A stretch of 64,000 bases of DNA from Carpediemonas membranifera (GCA_019828565.1 JAHDYR010000067.1:62001-126000), one strand, 5' to 3'. Positions 36,495-47,183 are shown, numbered from the stretch's first letter. The notes: generated from the sequence alone by a model not told the origin. A program made the numbers and translations.

Positions 36495-37664
36495 TTAGAA
36501 GGCAAGCTCGATAACGGCAGCGACGTCCTCGGGGGTGAAGCCGTGGGGGCAGCCGACGTCGCAGACAAGCTTGGCGATGTGAGGAATCTGCTCCTTCTTG
36601 AAGCCGAGCTCGCCCATGGTAGTGGGGTGGCCCCAGGTCTTGAGGTCCTTGACCCACGCCTCCATGCCTGCCTTGTATCCGTCGACACCGTAGACGTTCT
36701 TCGCCCAGCGATCGTAGACCTCCTTCTTGCCGATCTTCGTGGCGAGATACTCGATGACTGCGGGCATCAGCACGCCGAGGCCAGCGCCGTGGGCGACAGC
36801 AGGGTCGATGGCGCTGAGTGCGTGCTCAATCATATGGACCAACCAGGATCCACCGCGGAGAGAGAAGCCGGAATAGCCGTTAAGAGCAAGGGTCGCAGCC
36901 CAAGCAACGTTAGCGCGGAGGTTATAGTTCTCAGGGTCCTTCTGGAGGCCGTGGCCGCAGTTGACGAGGGAGCGGAGCAGACCCTCGTCGAGCTGAAGGG
37001 CGGTCTCCTCAGAGCCATCGGCACCGGCGTACAGCTCAAGGGTGTGCACCATAGCGTCGACAACACCGTTGACAGTCTGGAACCACGGGAGGCCAGTCTG
37101 GAAGGAGGGGTCGATGCAGCTGACGGTGGGGAAGTTGTCGGGGTGCATGTACGCAACCTTAAGCTGCTTCTCGTCGTCTTGGAGTACGTAGCCGTTGTTC
37201 ATCTCAGACGCAGTGGCAGAGATGGTCAGGACCGTGAAGATGGGCAGACGCTTGCTCACCGGGGGGGTGGCGCGGGGGACGTCCCATACGTCGCCGTCGA
37301 AGAAAGCACCAAGAGAGAGGGCCTTGGAGGAGTCAATGACGGAGCCGCCGCCGATGGCGAGGATGGCTTCAGCCTGGTTCTCGCGTGCGAGCTTGACGCC
37401 CTCGCGGACCTTGTTGACCTCGGGGTTGGCACGAATGTCGCGGAGTTCGGCGACAACCTCGACGTTGTTGGCCTTCAGGGAGTCGATAGACTGCTGATAG
37501 GAGCCGTTCTTCAGAGCAGAGGCGCCACCCATGGTGATGATGACGCGTTTGAAGCCACGGGAGGCGATCTCCTCGCCGATCTTTGACGTGGAGTCCTTGC
37601 CAAAGATGAGCTTGACGGGGTTGTAGAAAATAGAGCCTGTAAGGGAGCCGTTGGGAGCAAACAT
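36495..37664 (-). CDS. Iron-containing alcohol dehydrogenase (butanol-dehydrogenase type)
   Basis: NAD(P)H-dependent reduction of aldehydes to alcohols, a fermentative redox sink. 389 residues from ATG 37664 (MFAPNGSLTGSIFYNPVKLI). The GGGSVIDSSKALSLGAF nucleotide-binding motif is present. Metal ligands are seen in GVVDAMVHTLELY (Asp near 205, His near 209), HMIEHALSA (His near 277-281) and AHGAGLGVL (His near 291). The layout matches the YqhD/butanol dehydrogenase branch of Fe-ADHs common in anaerobic protists and bacteria. TGTAAAC lies four bases past the stop. Frame open upstream only from a TTG. Confidence 0.93.
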   Translation of the reverse strand: MFAPNGSLTGSIFYNPVKLIFGKDSTSKIGEEIASRGFKRVIITMGGASALKNGSYQQSIDSLKANNVEVVAELRDIRANPEVNKVREGVKLARENQAEAILAIGGGSVIDSSKALSLGAFFDGDVWDVPRATPPVSKRLPIFTVLTISATASEMNNGYVLQDDEKQLKVAYMHPDNFPTVSCIDPSFQTGLPWFQTVNGVVDAMVHTLELYAGADGSEETALQLDEGLLRSLVNCGHGLQKDPENYNLRANVAWAATLALNGYSGFSLRGGSWLVHMIEHALSAIDPAVAHGAGLGVLMPAVIEYLATKIGKKEVYDRWAKNVYGVDGYKAGMEAWVKDLKTWGHPTTMGELGFKKEQIPHIAKLVCDVGCPHGFTPEDVAAVIELAF

Positions 37665-38251
37665 GTCACTTGGAATGCGAGTGGACAAGTCGAAATTCGA
37701 CTCTGAAATCCTTGATCAGTCTCGATCCCAAGATCGGTCTGTGATTCGGTCTCAAATCTAAGATGGGTCAGGGCATGTCTGGCGGGCTCGTTGAGGACGT
37801 CGGGCCTTGCGTTCACGGGGTTGATTCGTCTCATTTCCAAGATGGGTCGACGGTGACGAGTGACATTCGACCATGCCGCCTTCCTGCTGGGAAGGGTGGC
37901 ACACCCGTTCGCCTTCGGACATTGCTGAGGTGGAGTCGACGGTAACTCCGGTTTTAACTGCGGAGTGGTTCGTCAAGTAGTTGATATCGAACCAGAAGCC
38001 AAGGTCAACTTGGGGTGTCCACATGTTTCCACAGAGACCTGGCTAGTATGGGCCGGCTGGTTATGGCTGTGGACTCCCAGCGCTCGAGGACTACATGGCC
38101 TGGTGGTCAGCCTCGAGAGCTGTACCCAGGAAACTGACTGTCAGAGAATGGTATGAGTTTGGTCATTGCCCACATCTCATCGTCTGTTCGCAGTTGACGT
38201 CGGCGGTCGGCAGTCAGAATTTGGCAATCAATGAACTGAGCGCTACAACCA
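37665..38251. other. Divergent gap, Fe-ADH / RCC1-like pseudogene
   Basis: 587 bp without a convincing gene. Short imperfect repeats of AAGATGGGTC / AAGATCGGTC occur near 37730-37850. Minus-strand frames here lack family features. Confidence 0.4.
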
Positions 38252-39883
38252 ATGAGCAGTGCTATTTCCTCTCCATCAAGTGTGAGAGATGCGCTTATCT
38301 CCGCATTCCGCGCCTCGCTCGTTGTAACGGCCTCCATCCCCGGGAGCATACCATCCTTGATCCAGTGCGCCTTCTCCAGGCACTTCAACAAGCGAATGCC
38401 CTCGATCTACAACGCAGAGAGCACTAATACATCAGCGAGCGCCGATTCTCTCGAATCCCTCATCACCGCGCTCTCAGAGATCCCCTCTCAAGCCAGCCGC
38501 GCAAGCCCTCCTCGACCGCGCGCACTCGATCCTCACCATCGGTCCCCCGCTGTCCATGAACGTCGAGCTCTCGCCTGGCGAGGAGCTTCCGGTCGCCATG
38601 CACACACTCAACCAGGGCGCGGTGTGGGCGTGTCTGGTGGGCGGCGGGGCCAACCCAGACCTCGAGGACAGGGTGCTGGGGAAGGCTCAAGAGGCGCGGC
38701 CACGCGGTACCGAGTTGCACAACAAGATCCGCAAGATTCTCACCCCCGAGGCCAAGTGCTTCTGGTTCCTCTGCCGCAAGTTCTTCTTCACGGTGAACAT
38801 CGCCGAGAAGGACGGCGAGAGCTATCATTACGCTGGATACGACACTTGCTACCACCACCGCATGTACATGGGCCGACTCTTCATGCTCCACACTGACAAA
38901 CACACCGCCCTCACCAGGGCCAGGATGCCCAGGGCCCTCGAGGTCTACAGCGACAACTACGGCGCCCACATCGCCAGGACGCCCAAGGGCATGTGGAGAT
39001 GGGGGTATAGCGGACTTGGCCAGCTGGGGTTCCAGTCATCTGACTTCGTCGACCCGACCCGCCTCACCTTCCCCGCCTGCCCCAAGGTCCCCAAGCTCGA
39101 GGCCAGCCTGCCCCCCTGGGAGAAGCACGGGATAGTTACCGAGGCGTCTATACAGGGCAAACAGACGTTCATACTCACCCCGGTCGGCACTGTCATGGCG
39201 GGCGACAAGGCATGTTTGTTTACCGGCCCAGTCCAGCAGGACAAGAGACTTCTATTCCACCCTGTCGCTGTGCCTGCTGGCTTTGTCCCAGATCACATCC
39301 TGCATGATAATTGGACATCAGTGATACTCTCCATGGGCGATCGGCAAATGATCGGCGGGAGCAACGAATGTGGCCGGCTGGGACTCGGACACGAGAATGA
39401 GATAACGGGCTTCGTCGACCTGCCATACAGGGTCGACCGGATCATGCCAAGCCAAGCAGGTTACTGCAACGCCTTCCTCCATGGCCGTCAGCTGCTCTTT
39501 GTTGGTCTAGTTCCCCTTCATATCGCCCAGTCGGGCCTGCTTCCTGGGAACCGCGAGGAGGAACGCTGCCTCACACCCACCCCGCTCCGGTTCTCTGAGA
39601 GGGTCAAGCGATTCTTTTGTTCCGAGGTTGTTGTCTGGGTCACTGAGGGCCGCACTCATCTATGCAACCGCTACACCCAGTTCTGTGTGCCTTTGAGGCC
39701 ACGGTTCTGGGCATACGAGTTTCGCGCTTCGGAGAAGTCATCTCATTCTGCGACTCCACCCACCAGTGGTTTGAGGTGAAGACGGTGTCAGATGGGGTGG
39801 CTGAGTTGGTCGAGTGCAGGGCGCCATATGATCCCCAGTCGTTCTGGAATCACGCCAGTCGACGTCGACCCAGCTTAACTTAA
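38252..39883 (+). pseudogene. RCC1-like protein gene with two frameshifts
   Basis: The coding signal moves through three frames. 38252-38475 gives MSSAISSPSSVRDALISAF ... DSLESLITALSEIP. 38476-39690 gives KPAAQALLDRAHSILTIG ... with RCC1-like repeats WRWGYSGLGQLGF and QMIGGSNECGRLGLGHENE. 39690-39883 gives EATVLGIRVSRFGEVISFCD and WFEVKTVSDGVAELVECR. The first shift sits at a CCCC run (one extra base), the second near 39690 (one missing base). No GT-AG intron explains either. The architecture resembles the RCC1-like gene at 4.9-6.2 kb. It is either a young pseudogene or affected by homopolymer sequencing errors. Confidence 0.65.
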
Positions 39884-40853
39884 ATGTTGTCCGCTCTTCA
39901 CGTGGAGGCATTATATGTGGTGGGGCAGACCCAAGGAGCTGCACCCGCCCAGGTCAACGTTGGTCAAGGGTTTGATTAATTCATAAAGACGTAGCACTAC
40001 ATATATACTATGTTACAACCGCTCCCTAGCGTTGACAGTCTCGTCATACGAAGCAAGTTTGACCCAGTGACAGTGTTGTATTCAGTCCTCACGCTGAGGT
40101 CGAACCGACACCCTCACACAGACCTCCTGTCAACCGCGCTGTTTCGAGGAGTTAATAACCCATACGTGCATCACAAAAAATCTGAAGCTCCATGCTGCAT
40201 GTTGCCGCCTAAGATTGGTCACCCTCTTGTTGGATCGGGGTGTGACTCAACCAGGCAGGCAGATCATGACTTGTGGACCGCGAATCGTTTGACAAGTAAA
40301 CCATGCGATGTACAGTCTAGCCGCGAGTGCCACGGGCTCGGCTCTATGTGGTTCCAGAGACTGTCAGTCGAATGGCGGGGTGAGTCTTGCCGTCATTACA
40401 AAAGAGTCGAGTAGCAGCAAGTGGCACCCTACCACAAGTTAGACACACGATGTTTCTACTACTACTGCTATTATCCCCAATAGACCCACATCTCAACCGG
40501 CAGTTGTCAACCCGTGTGAGACAGCTGAACATGTGGTGTGGCTGACCGCCTCAAGCATTGGCCTGACCAAACGCATATCTGCGCAATGATCATGATAAGC
40601 ATCATTTGCCGGTCACCCATCACATGGACGGTGTGAGGAGTGTCCCCTACTCAACTGTTCTAGAATACCTGAGGTCGTCCTCGAAAGATGAAACTTGGTT
40701 GACTGGTGGCATGATCCCTGATATACACGAGGATGATCCTCGTTGGCCCCTCATTGGTGGCTTCTCTTGTGTCCAAAACGGGTGACGTTTTTATTTCGAA
40801 GAAAAACCAGAACCCAACGTGCTCCGTTGCACAACAAATTGTATCCACCTTTA
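39884..40853. other. Long gap, no gene supported
   Basis: 970 bp. A 134-codon plus-strand frame from about 40010 has poor composition and no family signal. The part next to the ATPase start carries CGTTTTTATTTCGAAG, possibly its promoter. Confidence 0.4.
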
Positions 40854-43800
40854 ATGAGCACAGAAGCATCACGTGATTCGTCACGTTTTCAGTTGGATGT
40901 AGCTGCGCTCGATAGGCTTTCTAACAGCCGGCGGACCAAGGATGTCGCTGAACTCGGTGGTGTCCAGGGAATCATGGAGAAACTATGCACCAGCACCGAT
41001 GGTCTGTCCCAGATTGATATCGACGACGGCTGCAGCGAGCGCTACCAACTTTTTGGTCGGAACGTTTACCCACAGCCCAAGAGCAAGTCCTTTATTCGTC
41101 TATGGCTCGAGTGCCTCAAGGACCCGATCCTCATCATCCTAATCATCTCCGCTGTCATCTCCTTCGTTCTTTCCTTCATCCCCAAGGAGGACGAGGGCAG
41201 CGAGGGCAACTGGGACTGGATCGAGGGTGTTGCCATCCTCGCCGCCATCGTGATCGTCTGCACTGTCACTGCTTTCAACGACTGGTCCAAGGAGCGCCAG
41301 TTCCGCAAGCTGAACGCTGCCAAGGAGGACCGTATGGTCACCGTCATCCGCACGGGGCTTCAGCAGACCGTCAACATCCACGACCTCGCCGTTGGTGACG
41401 TCGTCGACATCCAGCAGGGCGACCAGGTCCCCGCTGACGGCATACTGATCGCTGCTATCAACCTCGAGCTGGACGAGTCGGCTCTCACGGGCGAGTCCGT
41501 CACGGTCACAAAGGACGCCAACTCGCCGTTCATGCTGTGCGGCTGCACCATCGCCACTGGCAACGGTACCATGGTCGTCACCAACGTCGGCATCCATTCT
41601 GAGTGGGGCAAGACCCTCGCCTCCCTCGTCAAGGAGCCCGAGCCCACTCCCCTCCAGAACAAGCTCGACTCCCTCGCCAAGCTCATCGGGTACTTCGGCG
41701 CCGGCACCGCACTCTTCACCGTCCTCGTCCTCGGCATCCGCTGGGCGTACAAGGAGATTGTGAAGAAGGTCATCGTCGACGGTGGTTCATTTGCGCTTTC
41801 CTCTCTCACCGCCTGGATCGACTTCATCATCCTCGCAGTCACCATCGTCGTCGTCGCCGTGCCCGAGGGCCTCCCTCTCGCTGTGACGATATCCCTGGCC
41901 TACTCCATGAAGCGTATGATGAAGGACAACAACCTCGTCCGTCACCTCAACGCCTGCGAGACCATGGGCGGCGCCACCAACATCTGCTCCGACAAGACAG
42001 GCACACTGACCCAGAACAAGATGACCGTCACCCAGGGCTGGTTCGCGGGCAGACTGTTCGACCGAGTCCCCGCCCGCGACGAGCTCCCCGCGTCCATCGT
42101 CGCCCACATCGGTGTCGGCTCCGCAGTCAACAGCAACGCATTCCTGCAGGCCAACGAGGCCGGCCAGATGGAGTTTATCGGCTCGAAGACCGAGTGCGCG
42201 CTCCTCCAGCTCTCCCGGAACTGGGGCCTCGACTACGTCCCCGTCCGCAAGGCCACGTCCGAGATCACCGAGTACGACTTCAACTCTGACCGTAAGCGCA
42301 TGTCCAAGGTCGTCGACATGACCCAGTCGAGCTACGAGGAGGCCGCCCGCGACTTCCCCGACTTCACCGCCCACGCTGGCCCCCGCATCTTCTGCAAGGG
42401 CGCCTCTGAGATGGTGCTCTCCCTGTGCACGTCGTACCTCGACGAGCAGGGACAGGTCGCCCCCATGACCGAGGAGGTCCGCAAGTCCATCGACGAGGCC
42501 ATCATCACGCTCGCCTCGAACGGCCTACGCACCATCATCCTTGCATACCGCGACATCGAGCCGGGCCAGACCCCCGAACAGCTTAACGACTCAGACCTCA
42601 ACGAGAAGGAGCTCACGTGCGTCGGCCTGACTGGCATCATGGACCCCCTCCGCGAGGAGGTGCCCGAGTCCGTCCGCCGCTGCCAGATGGCGGGCATCAT
42701 GGTCCGCATGGTCACGGGCGACAACATCCTCACCGCCAAGTCCATCGCCCGGTCCTGCAACATCCTGACCGAGACGGGCACTGCCATCACCGGGCCCGAG
42801 CTCCGCCGCATGACGGACGCCGAGCTCGACGCCGTCATCCCTACTCTCCAGGTCGTCGCCAGGTCGACACCGACTGATAAGCTCAAGCTCGTCACCAGGC
42901 TCCGTGCTCTCGGCGAGGTCGTGGCTGTCACTGGCGACGGCGCCAACGACGCCCCCGCGCTCAAGGAGGCTGACGTCGGCCTCGCCATGGGCATCAGCGG
43001 CACTGAGGTCGCCAAGGAGGCCTCCGACATCATCCTGCTCGACGATAACTTCCACTCTGTCGAAATGGCCATCCTATGGGGTCGTGCAGTTTATGACAAC
43101 ATCCGGAAGTTCCTGCAGTTCCAGCTCACCGTCAACGTCGTCGCCCTCGTCGTCGCCTTCACCGGCGCCCTCTTCCTCGGCGAGTCTCCCCTCGGCGCTG
43201 TCCAGCTTCTCTGGGTCAACCTCATCATGGACACCCTCGCCGCCCTCGCCCTCGCCACTGAGGGCCCTCACGAGGGCCTCCTCAAGCGCAAGCCGTACGG
43301 CCGCTACGAATCCCTCATCTCACCCGACATGTGGAAGAACATCGCCTTCCAGTCTGTGTTCCAACTGGTCGTGCTCTTCGTCTTCATGGCAATCCTGCCC
43401 GACGGCAACTGGGCGAACTCCAGCTACCTGACTGATCTCCCTGTGCTGGGTTCGGACTTCTTCTATGGCGGGGGGACCATCGCCTACCGTAAGGATACGA
43501 TCATCTTCAACACGTTCGTCTTTAGCCAGCTGTTCAACGAACTGAACGCCCGTAAGATCACCTGGATGGATTGGAACATTCTCCAGAACATCCACAAGAG
43601 CCCCATGTTCATCATCGTCATGGTGCTCACCGTCGTGCTCCAGGTCCTCATCGTCACTTTCGGGTCGTACGCCGTCCGTGTCCACCTTCTCGAGCCGCAG
43701 GAGTGGCTGTACACCATCGCCATCGCTTTCCTGTCCATCCCCATTGGTTTCGTCCAGCATCTCGTCCCGATCCCACCGCCACTTGCCCGGTTCATCGAGA

Positions 43801-44042
43801 GACTCACAGCACCCCGCAGGAAGAAGGCGAAGAAGGGCGTCGTCGAGGCATTCTCCGGCTCTGATTCGTCATCCTCCTCGTCTTCCTCTTCGTCGGCATC
43901 GTCCTCGGCCAGCTCCAGCGACAACGAGGGTGATGACCACCCCCACGGTGTTGAGACCAACGAGGTCGATTACATGGCATCACCCTCGGTTGTCCCGGGC
44001 GCTTGTGACGATCCCGCTCGGCCCACGGCCCCTGGGGAGTAG
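40854..44042 (+). CDS. P-type Ca2+ ATPase, plasma-membrane (PMCA) type
   Basis: ATP-driven Ca2+ export pump. 1062 residues from ATG 40854 (MSTEASRDSSRFQLDVAALD). LDESALTGESVTV near 208 is the actuator loop. VPEGLPLAVTISLAYSMKRM leads to GGATNICSDKTGTLT with the phosphorylated Asp near 379. TGDGANDAPALKEADVGLAM lies near 692, followed by the M5-M10 helices (QLTVNVVALVVAFTG, LLWVNLIMDTLAALALATE). The order and motifs are PMCA (type IIB). The C-terminus has a poly-Ser block (about 1002-1025) and an acidic end but no obvious long calmodulin-binding helix. Intron-free; all catalytic residues intact. Confidence 0.96.
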   Translation: MSTEASRDSSRFQLDVAALDRLSNSRRTKDVAELGGVQGIMEKLCTSTDGLSQIDIDDGCSERYQLFGRNVYPQPKSKSFIRLWLECLKDPILIILIISAVISFVLSFIPKEDEGSEGNWDWIEGVAILAAIVIVCTVTAFNDWSKERQFRKLNAAKEDRMVTVIRTGLQQTVNIHDLAVGDVVDIQQGDQVPADGILIAAINLELDESALTGESVTVTKDANSPFMLCGCTIATGNGTMVVTNVGIHSEWGKTLASLVKEPEPTPLQNKLDSLAKLIGYFGAGTALFTVLVLGIRWAYKEIVKKVIVDGGSFALSSLTAWIDFIILAVTIVVVAVPEGLPLAVTISLAYSMKRMMKDNNLVRHLNACETMGGATNICSDKTGTLTQNKMTVTQGWFAGRLFDRVPARDELPASIVAHIGVGSAVNSNAFLQANEAGQMEFIGSKTECALLQLSRNWGLDYVPVRKATSEITEYDFNSDRKRMSKVVDMTQSSYEEAARDFPDFTAHAGPRIFCKGASEMVLSLCTSYLDEQGQVAPMTEEVRKSIDEAIITLASNGLRTIILAYRDIEPGQTPEQLNDSDLNEKELTCVGLTGIMDPLREEVPESVRRCQMAGIMVRMVTGDNILTAKSIARSCNILTETGTAITGPELRRMTDAELDAVIPTLQVVARSTPTDKLKLVTRLRALGEVVAVTGDGANDAPALKEADVGLAMGISGTEVAKEASDIILLDDNFHSVEMAILWGRAVYDNIRKFLQFQLTVNVVALVVAFTGALFLGESPLGAVQLLWVNLIMDTLAALALATEGPHEGLLKRKPYGRYESLISPDMWKNIAFQSVFQLVVLFVFMAILPDGNWANSSYLTDLPVLGSDFFYGGGTIAYRKDTIIFNTFVFSQLFNELNARKITWMDWNILQNIHKSPMFIIVMVLTVVLQVLIVTFGSYAVRVHLLEPQEWLYTIAIAFLSIPIGFVQHLVPIPPPLARFIERLTAPRRKKAKKGVVEAFSGSDSSSSSSSSSSASSSASSSDNEGDDHPHGVETNEVDYMASPSVVPGACDDPARPTAPGE

Positions 44043-44152
44043 GCGGTTGAGGGTCCCGCGCCTTTATATAAACAGAATCGGTCTTGTTCACGCAGCAGTG
44101 GCTTCAATTGGGTGGGAAAGACGCTGAATCGTGTCAATTCTGCTCCTCACTC

Positions 44153-44376
44153 TTTTTTCACGAAAATTCTAGAGTCGAGCAAGTCTCGATAGAAAAGAGT
44201 CCGCTGAATCGTTAACTAGAGTACGCTTTGAGGGCTCTAAGCACCCTCATAGCCGAAGTACGGTAACGGCTGTATAATCTGATCGTTAGTGGGGCATTTG
44301 TCGACAAACCTGCAATGTTGTCTCAATCCACGATCAAATAGCTTCAATAACTAACATCAAGAGCCCGGAAGCTCAT
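44153..44376. repeat. Structured direct repeat, copy A (224 bp)
   Basis: Matches 45345-45568 with two mismatches, both in the last 30 bp. It contains serial hairpins: TTCTA-GAG-TCGAG/CTCGA-TAGAA, TGAGGG/CCCTCA and AGCCG/CGGCT, plus the palindrome TTTGTCGACAAA. It may be a structured RNA gene or the terminal repeat of a small element. Confidence 0.8.
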
Positions 44377-45344
44377 AGCTGTTCTGCATCGCTGTATTTA
44401 ACACAATATCAAGCTTTGAGCCATTCCAGTCTGTCCAATACTTGCGATGACTGATGCCGAGGAATTGTTGCTGAGCGGCCTTGCCATCCACCGGCCACTG
44501 TCACAACCGATGTGATGTGACCGGTACACACGTTGTTGCTGCGACTGGCCCTTTGACTCGGACTACACGACTCTAGACGACAGCCAATCTACTGAGGCAC
44601 ACACCACGGGCACAGACCAACTGAGGTAGACCTCTCCTTGGTGATGTTCGCAGTGCTATGCACTAACGTTGCATGAAGCTTCCTTGAGCGCGACGAAGAC
44701 ATGCCTTCCGAAACAACTGACGCATGAACTGACGCATTAAGAGAAGCGGGTCAGCATTTATCTCGGGCGCCGGGGCAGCCCTGTGTTAGTTGTTTGGTTG
44801 GCAACAAGAGGAAGAGTGCCGGTGACCATATAAGGAAACTACTTTATCGATCGAGGCTCGCTTAGTTGACGTCTCCACTTGACTCTACCAGATCCCCGAG
44901 CATCCTGTGATAGTGCCGTCACATGCTCCGGTGTCAAGTCCATTCATCGGATTTCAAAGCCAGACCTGCAGCTCCATGGGTCGCCTGCCACGCTCCAGAA
45001 GTTTATCATTGCGGGACCACGACATGCTATGGAACAGGGTTGGTTCTCTTTGCGCCCTTCAGAAGCAATAATGAACGCCGGCACAAGGACGAGCCGCGCA
45101 GCTTACGATCATGCCAAATAAAGACCATATAACAAAAAATTCCTCGGTCGAGACAAGCAGAGCTGACTTATCCAATTTATGATTGCTCACGTAAAGGTTG
45201 AGATTGGCTGACTCCCCAATGCTGTGGTTGGACAGACAAAATAGAAGGCAGACGCAACATTGGGCCGAGAATAGGGAAGTACTGGCCGTGTAAGCTAGTT
45301 TCATGCCGATCTCATCTCACACCTCAGCTCTGTTGTCACCCACT

Positions 45345-45568
45345 TTTTTTCACGAAAATTCTAGAGTCGAGCAAGTCTCGATAGAAAAGAGTCCGCTGAA
45401 TCGTTAACTAGAGTACGCTTTGAGGGCTCTAAGCACCCTCATAGCCGAAGTACGGTAACGGCTGTATAATCTGATCGTTAGTGGGGCATTTGTCGACAAA
45501 CCTGCAATGTTGTCTCAATCCACGATCAAATAGCTTCAATAACCAACATCAAGAGCCCAGAAGCTCAT
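45345..45568. repeat. Structured direct repeat, copy B (224 bp)
   Basis: Second copy, same orientation, 1192 bp from copy A. All hairpin stems are preserved. It ends about 55 bp beyond the stop of the next minus-strand gene. Confidence 0.8.
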
Positions 45569-45623
45569 TAAACCACTTTGAAAGGTCAAATAGACCATAT
45601 TCTCCGATCTAAAAGTTACTGTT

Positions 45624-46172
45624 TTACATTGCCATCTTGTGTCTGGGTGTAAGCGGAGACACCTGGTTTTGGTGGCATTCATCGACAAACTTGGTGAAGC
45701 TGTGGCCCTCAAATACCTCACCGCCGGACTTGCCGAGGATCTGCGCCTGCCGCTCCTTCTGGTCTTTGTCAATCATGCTATTGGCTAGCGTGCGAGCCAG
45801 AGAGGGGCTGCAAGCTGGGTTTGCTGGGTTAAACGCAGATCTTGGTGGCAGAGTCCGAGTGCGCTGCTGGCTCCCTGTGGGTGACATGGTTTCGGAGAAG
45901 GTCTTGGAAAACCCGACGTCGATGGCAGTAACAGGGGTGCGAGGCATTCTACCGATCGTAGGGGAATCAGTAGTCATGTGGTTGAACTGCTCAGGCATCT
46001 TGGCCTTCTTCTCAAGGTGAATTGAGATGTCCTGAGGCTTGTGGCGGACATCACGAGGCAAGGAGGACGCCAAGGGGGAACCTACCGTGCCATACACACC
46101 GTTTTCAATGCGAATATGCTCATTCCAGTGCCCTGCCTCTTGAGCGGGTGTCAGATGATCGTCAAAGTCCAT
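45624..46172 (-). CDS. Hydrophilic protein, unknown (182 residues)
   Basis: From a clear ATG: MDFDDHLTPAQEAGHWNEHI, IENGVYGTVGSPLASSLPRD, and a Ser/Thr/Pro-rich centre with TP/SP sites (PRTPVTAI, SETMSPTG). A conserved-looking end follows: MIDKDQKERQAQILGKSGGE and FTKFVDECHQNQVSPLTPR. No signal peptide or membrane segment. The family is not recognised; mixed order and disorder is typical of cytoskeletal or ciliary small proteins, but that is speculation. Confidence 0.55.
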   Translation of the reverse strand: MDFDDHLTPAQEAGHWNEHIRIENGVYGTVGSPLASSLPRDVRHKPQDISIHLEKKAKMPEQFNHMTTDSPTIGRMPRTPVTAIDVGFSKTFSETMSPTGSQQRTRTLPPRSAFNPANPACSPSLARTLANSMIDKDQKERQAQILGKSGGEVFEGHSFTKFVDECHQNQVSPLTPRHKMAM

Positions 46173-46348
46173 TATCTATATTGTTGCCTCGAAACCCGAG
46201 TTTCGCCGCAGTCGAAATGAAGGACTCGGCATCAACCAACGCAATGGCAGCAGTCCATTCACCGCGCATGCCTTCGCCGACCTAATGCATAGTTTATTCC
46301 TACTTCTGGTGGTCTACCAGTTCTAAGATCCGCGCCATTCAACACCAA

Positions 46349-47080
46349 TCAGTATGGCGATGAAATGTAGGATGGTGACACGAAGTTGACCGTGGCATCT
46401 GAATACTGGCGCCGCCTACTAGCTGTCGGTGTCTCACTGAGCAATTGATACTGCTCCTTCTTGGTGCTCTTCTTGCGACCCTGGCATATCAACACCAACA
46501 CGACGCACACACACAGGAGGGGAAGGACAGCAATCAGCGCCATGACCGTCGGGATGGGATATGCGGCAGTGACAATGGCCACGACGGCACCGAGGATGAC
46601 CCACCAGAGACGGATGCCACGGCCGGAGGGGCCAGAGGGGTTTCCAAAGTTGAAAGGATCGGAACACCCACCGGCCTCGCCAGACGCGTCGAGGACGCAG
46701 GCAATGTACTTTCCCGCGCCCATGGTGCCGACTGGGATGTAATAGAAGCCAGCGTTATCCTTCACCGTCTTCAGCGTGGTTACTGACAGGCTGACAGTGT
46801 TCTGAACATACAGGGAGAAGGGCTTCTGAGCGGTGCAGTATGATATGGCGGCTGTGAACCTATCCCAGGCGAAATACACCTCATCAGCACTTGGGATGTA
46901 CTGCATTCCAGTCTTTGGGTCTGTTTTCCACACATTGATGCGGTCTCCGGGGACAGTGACGTTGAAAGTCGCTGTGGTGCAATCAAGGCTCTTGTGCAGA
47001 GCGCTGCTGGTATCAGCACATGCAACAAGAGCTGTGAATAGCAGCAGCATGGCTACTATGCTTGTGCAGTGAACGTTCAT
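46349..47080 (-). CDS. Type I membrane glycoprotein-like protein
   Basis: 243 residues. The signal peptide is MNVHCTSIVAMLLLFTALVA (cleavage near ADTSSA). An extracellular domain of about 130 residues has four or more Cys and an N-glycosylation site (FNVTVP). It is followed by a long hydrophobic region (WWVILGAVVAIVTAAYPIPT, then VMALIAVLPLLCVCVVLVLI), either one broken or two helices, then a stop-transfer CQGRKKSTKKE and a cytosolic tail holding EQYQLL, a YxxPhi endocytosis motif that AP-2 could bind. Ligand unknown. Confidence 0.65.
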   Translation of the reverse strand: MNVHCTSIVAMLLLFTALVACADTSSALHKSLDCTTATFNVTVPGDRINVWKTDPKTGMQYIPSADEVYFAWDRFTAAISYCTAQKPFSLYVQNTVSLSVTTLKTVKDNAGFYYIPVGTMGAGKYIACVLDASGEAGGCSDPFNFGNPSGPSGRGIRLWWVILGAVVAIVTAAYPIPTVMALIAVLPLLCVCVVLVLICQGRKKSTKKEQYQLLSETPTASRRRQYSDATVNFVSPSYISSPY

Positions 47081-47183
47081 ATTGTACTGGCCTCCTGGCC
47101 TCGTGTCGACTCAAGATCGACTCACTCGGCCAGACAACGCTCAATGACATCATTTACGTCACAAACTGATATACACACCCTTC

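Larger units (their letters stand above)
44043..45623. other. 1.6-kb non-coding stretch with direct repeats
   Basis: Contains the two 224-bp repeats listed separately and 968 bp of unique DNA between them. Weak open frames (for example 44879-45121) have no family resemblance. No tRNA or rRNA is recognised. Confidence 0.5.

Noticed and set aside
36462-37586. 374-codon open frame on the plus strand opposite the Fe-ADH
   Set aside because: It is the complement of a well-recognised enzyme with biased codon use; its sequence (repeated Asp/Val/Leu/Gly) has no family resemblance.
38107-38391. 94-codon minus-strand frame overlapping the RCC1-like gene start
   Set aside because: The opposing plus-strand frame connects better with the RCC1-like coding signal, though this is not certain.
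40010-40414. 134-codon plus-strand frame before the Ca2+ ATPase
   Set aside because: Composition resembles non-coding DNA, with no hydrophobic or motif pattern; left as intergenic.
44153-45568. Interpretation of the 224-bp repeats as ordinary LTRs
   Set aside because: Ends are not TG...CA, no target duplication is visible and the 968 bp between them holds no retroelement coding; kept only as one possible explanation.
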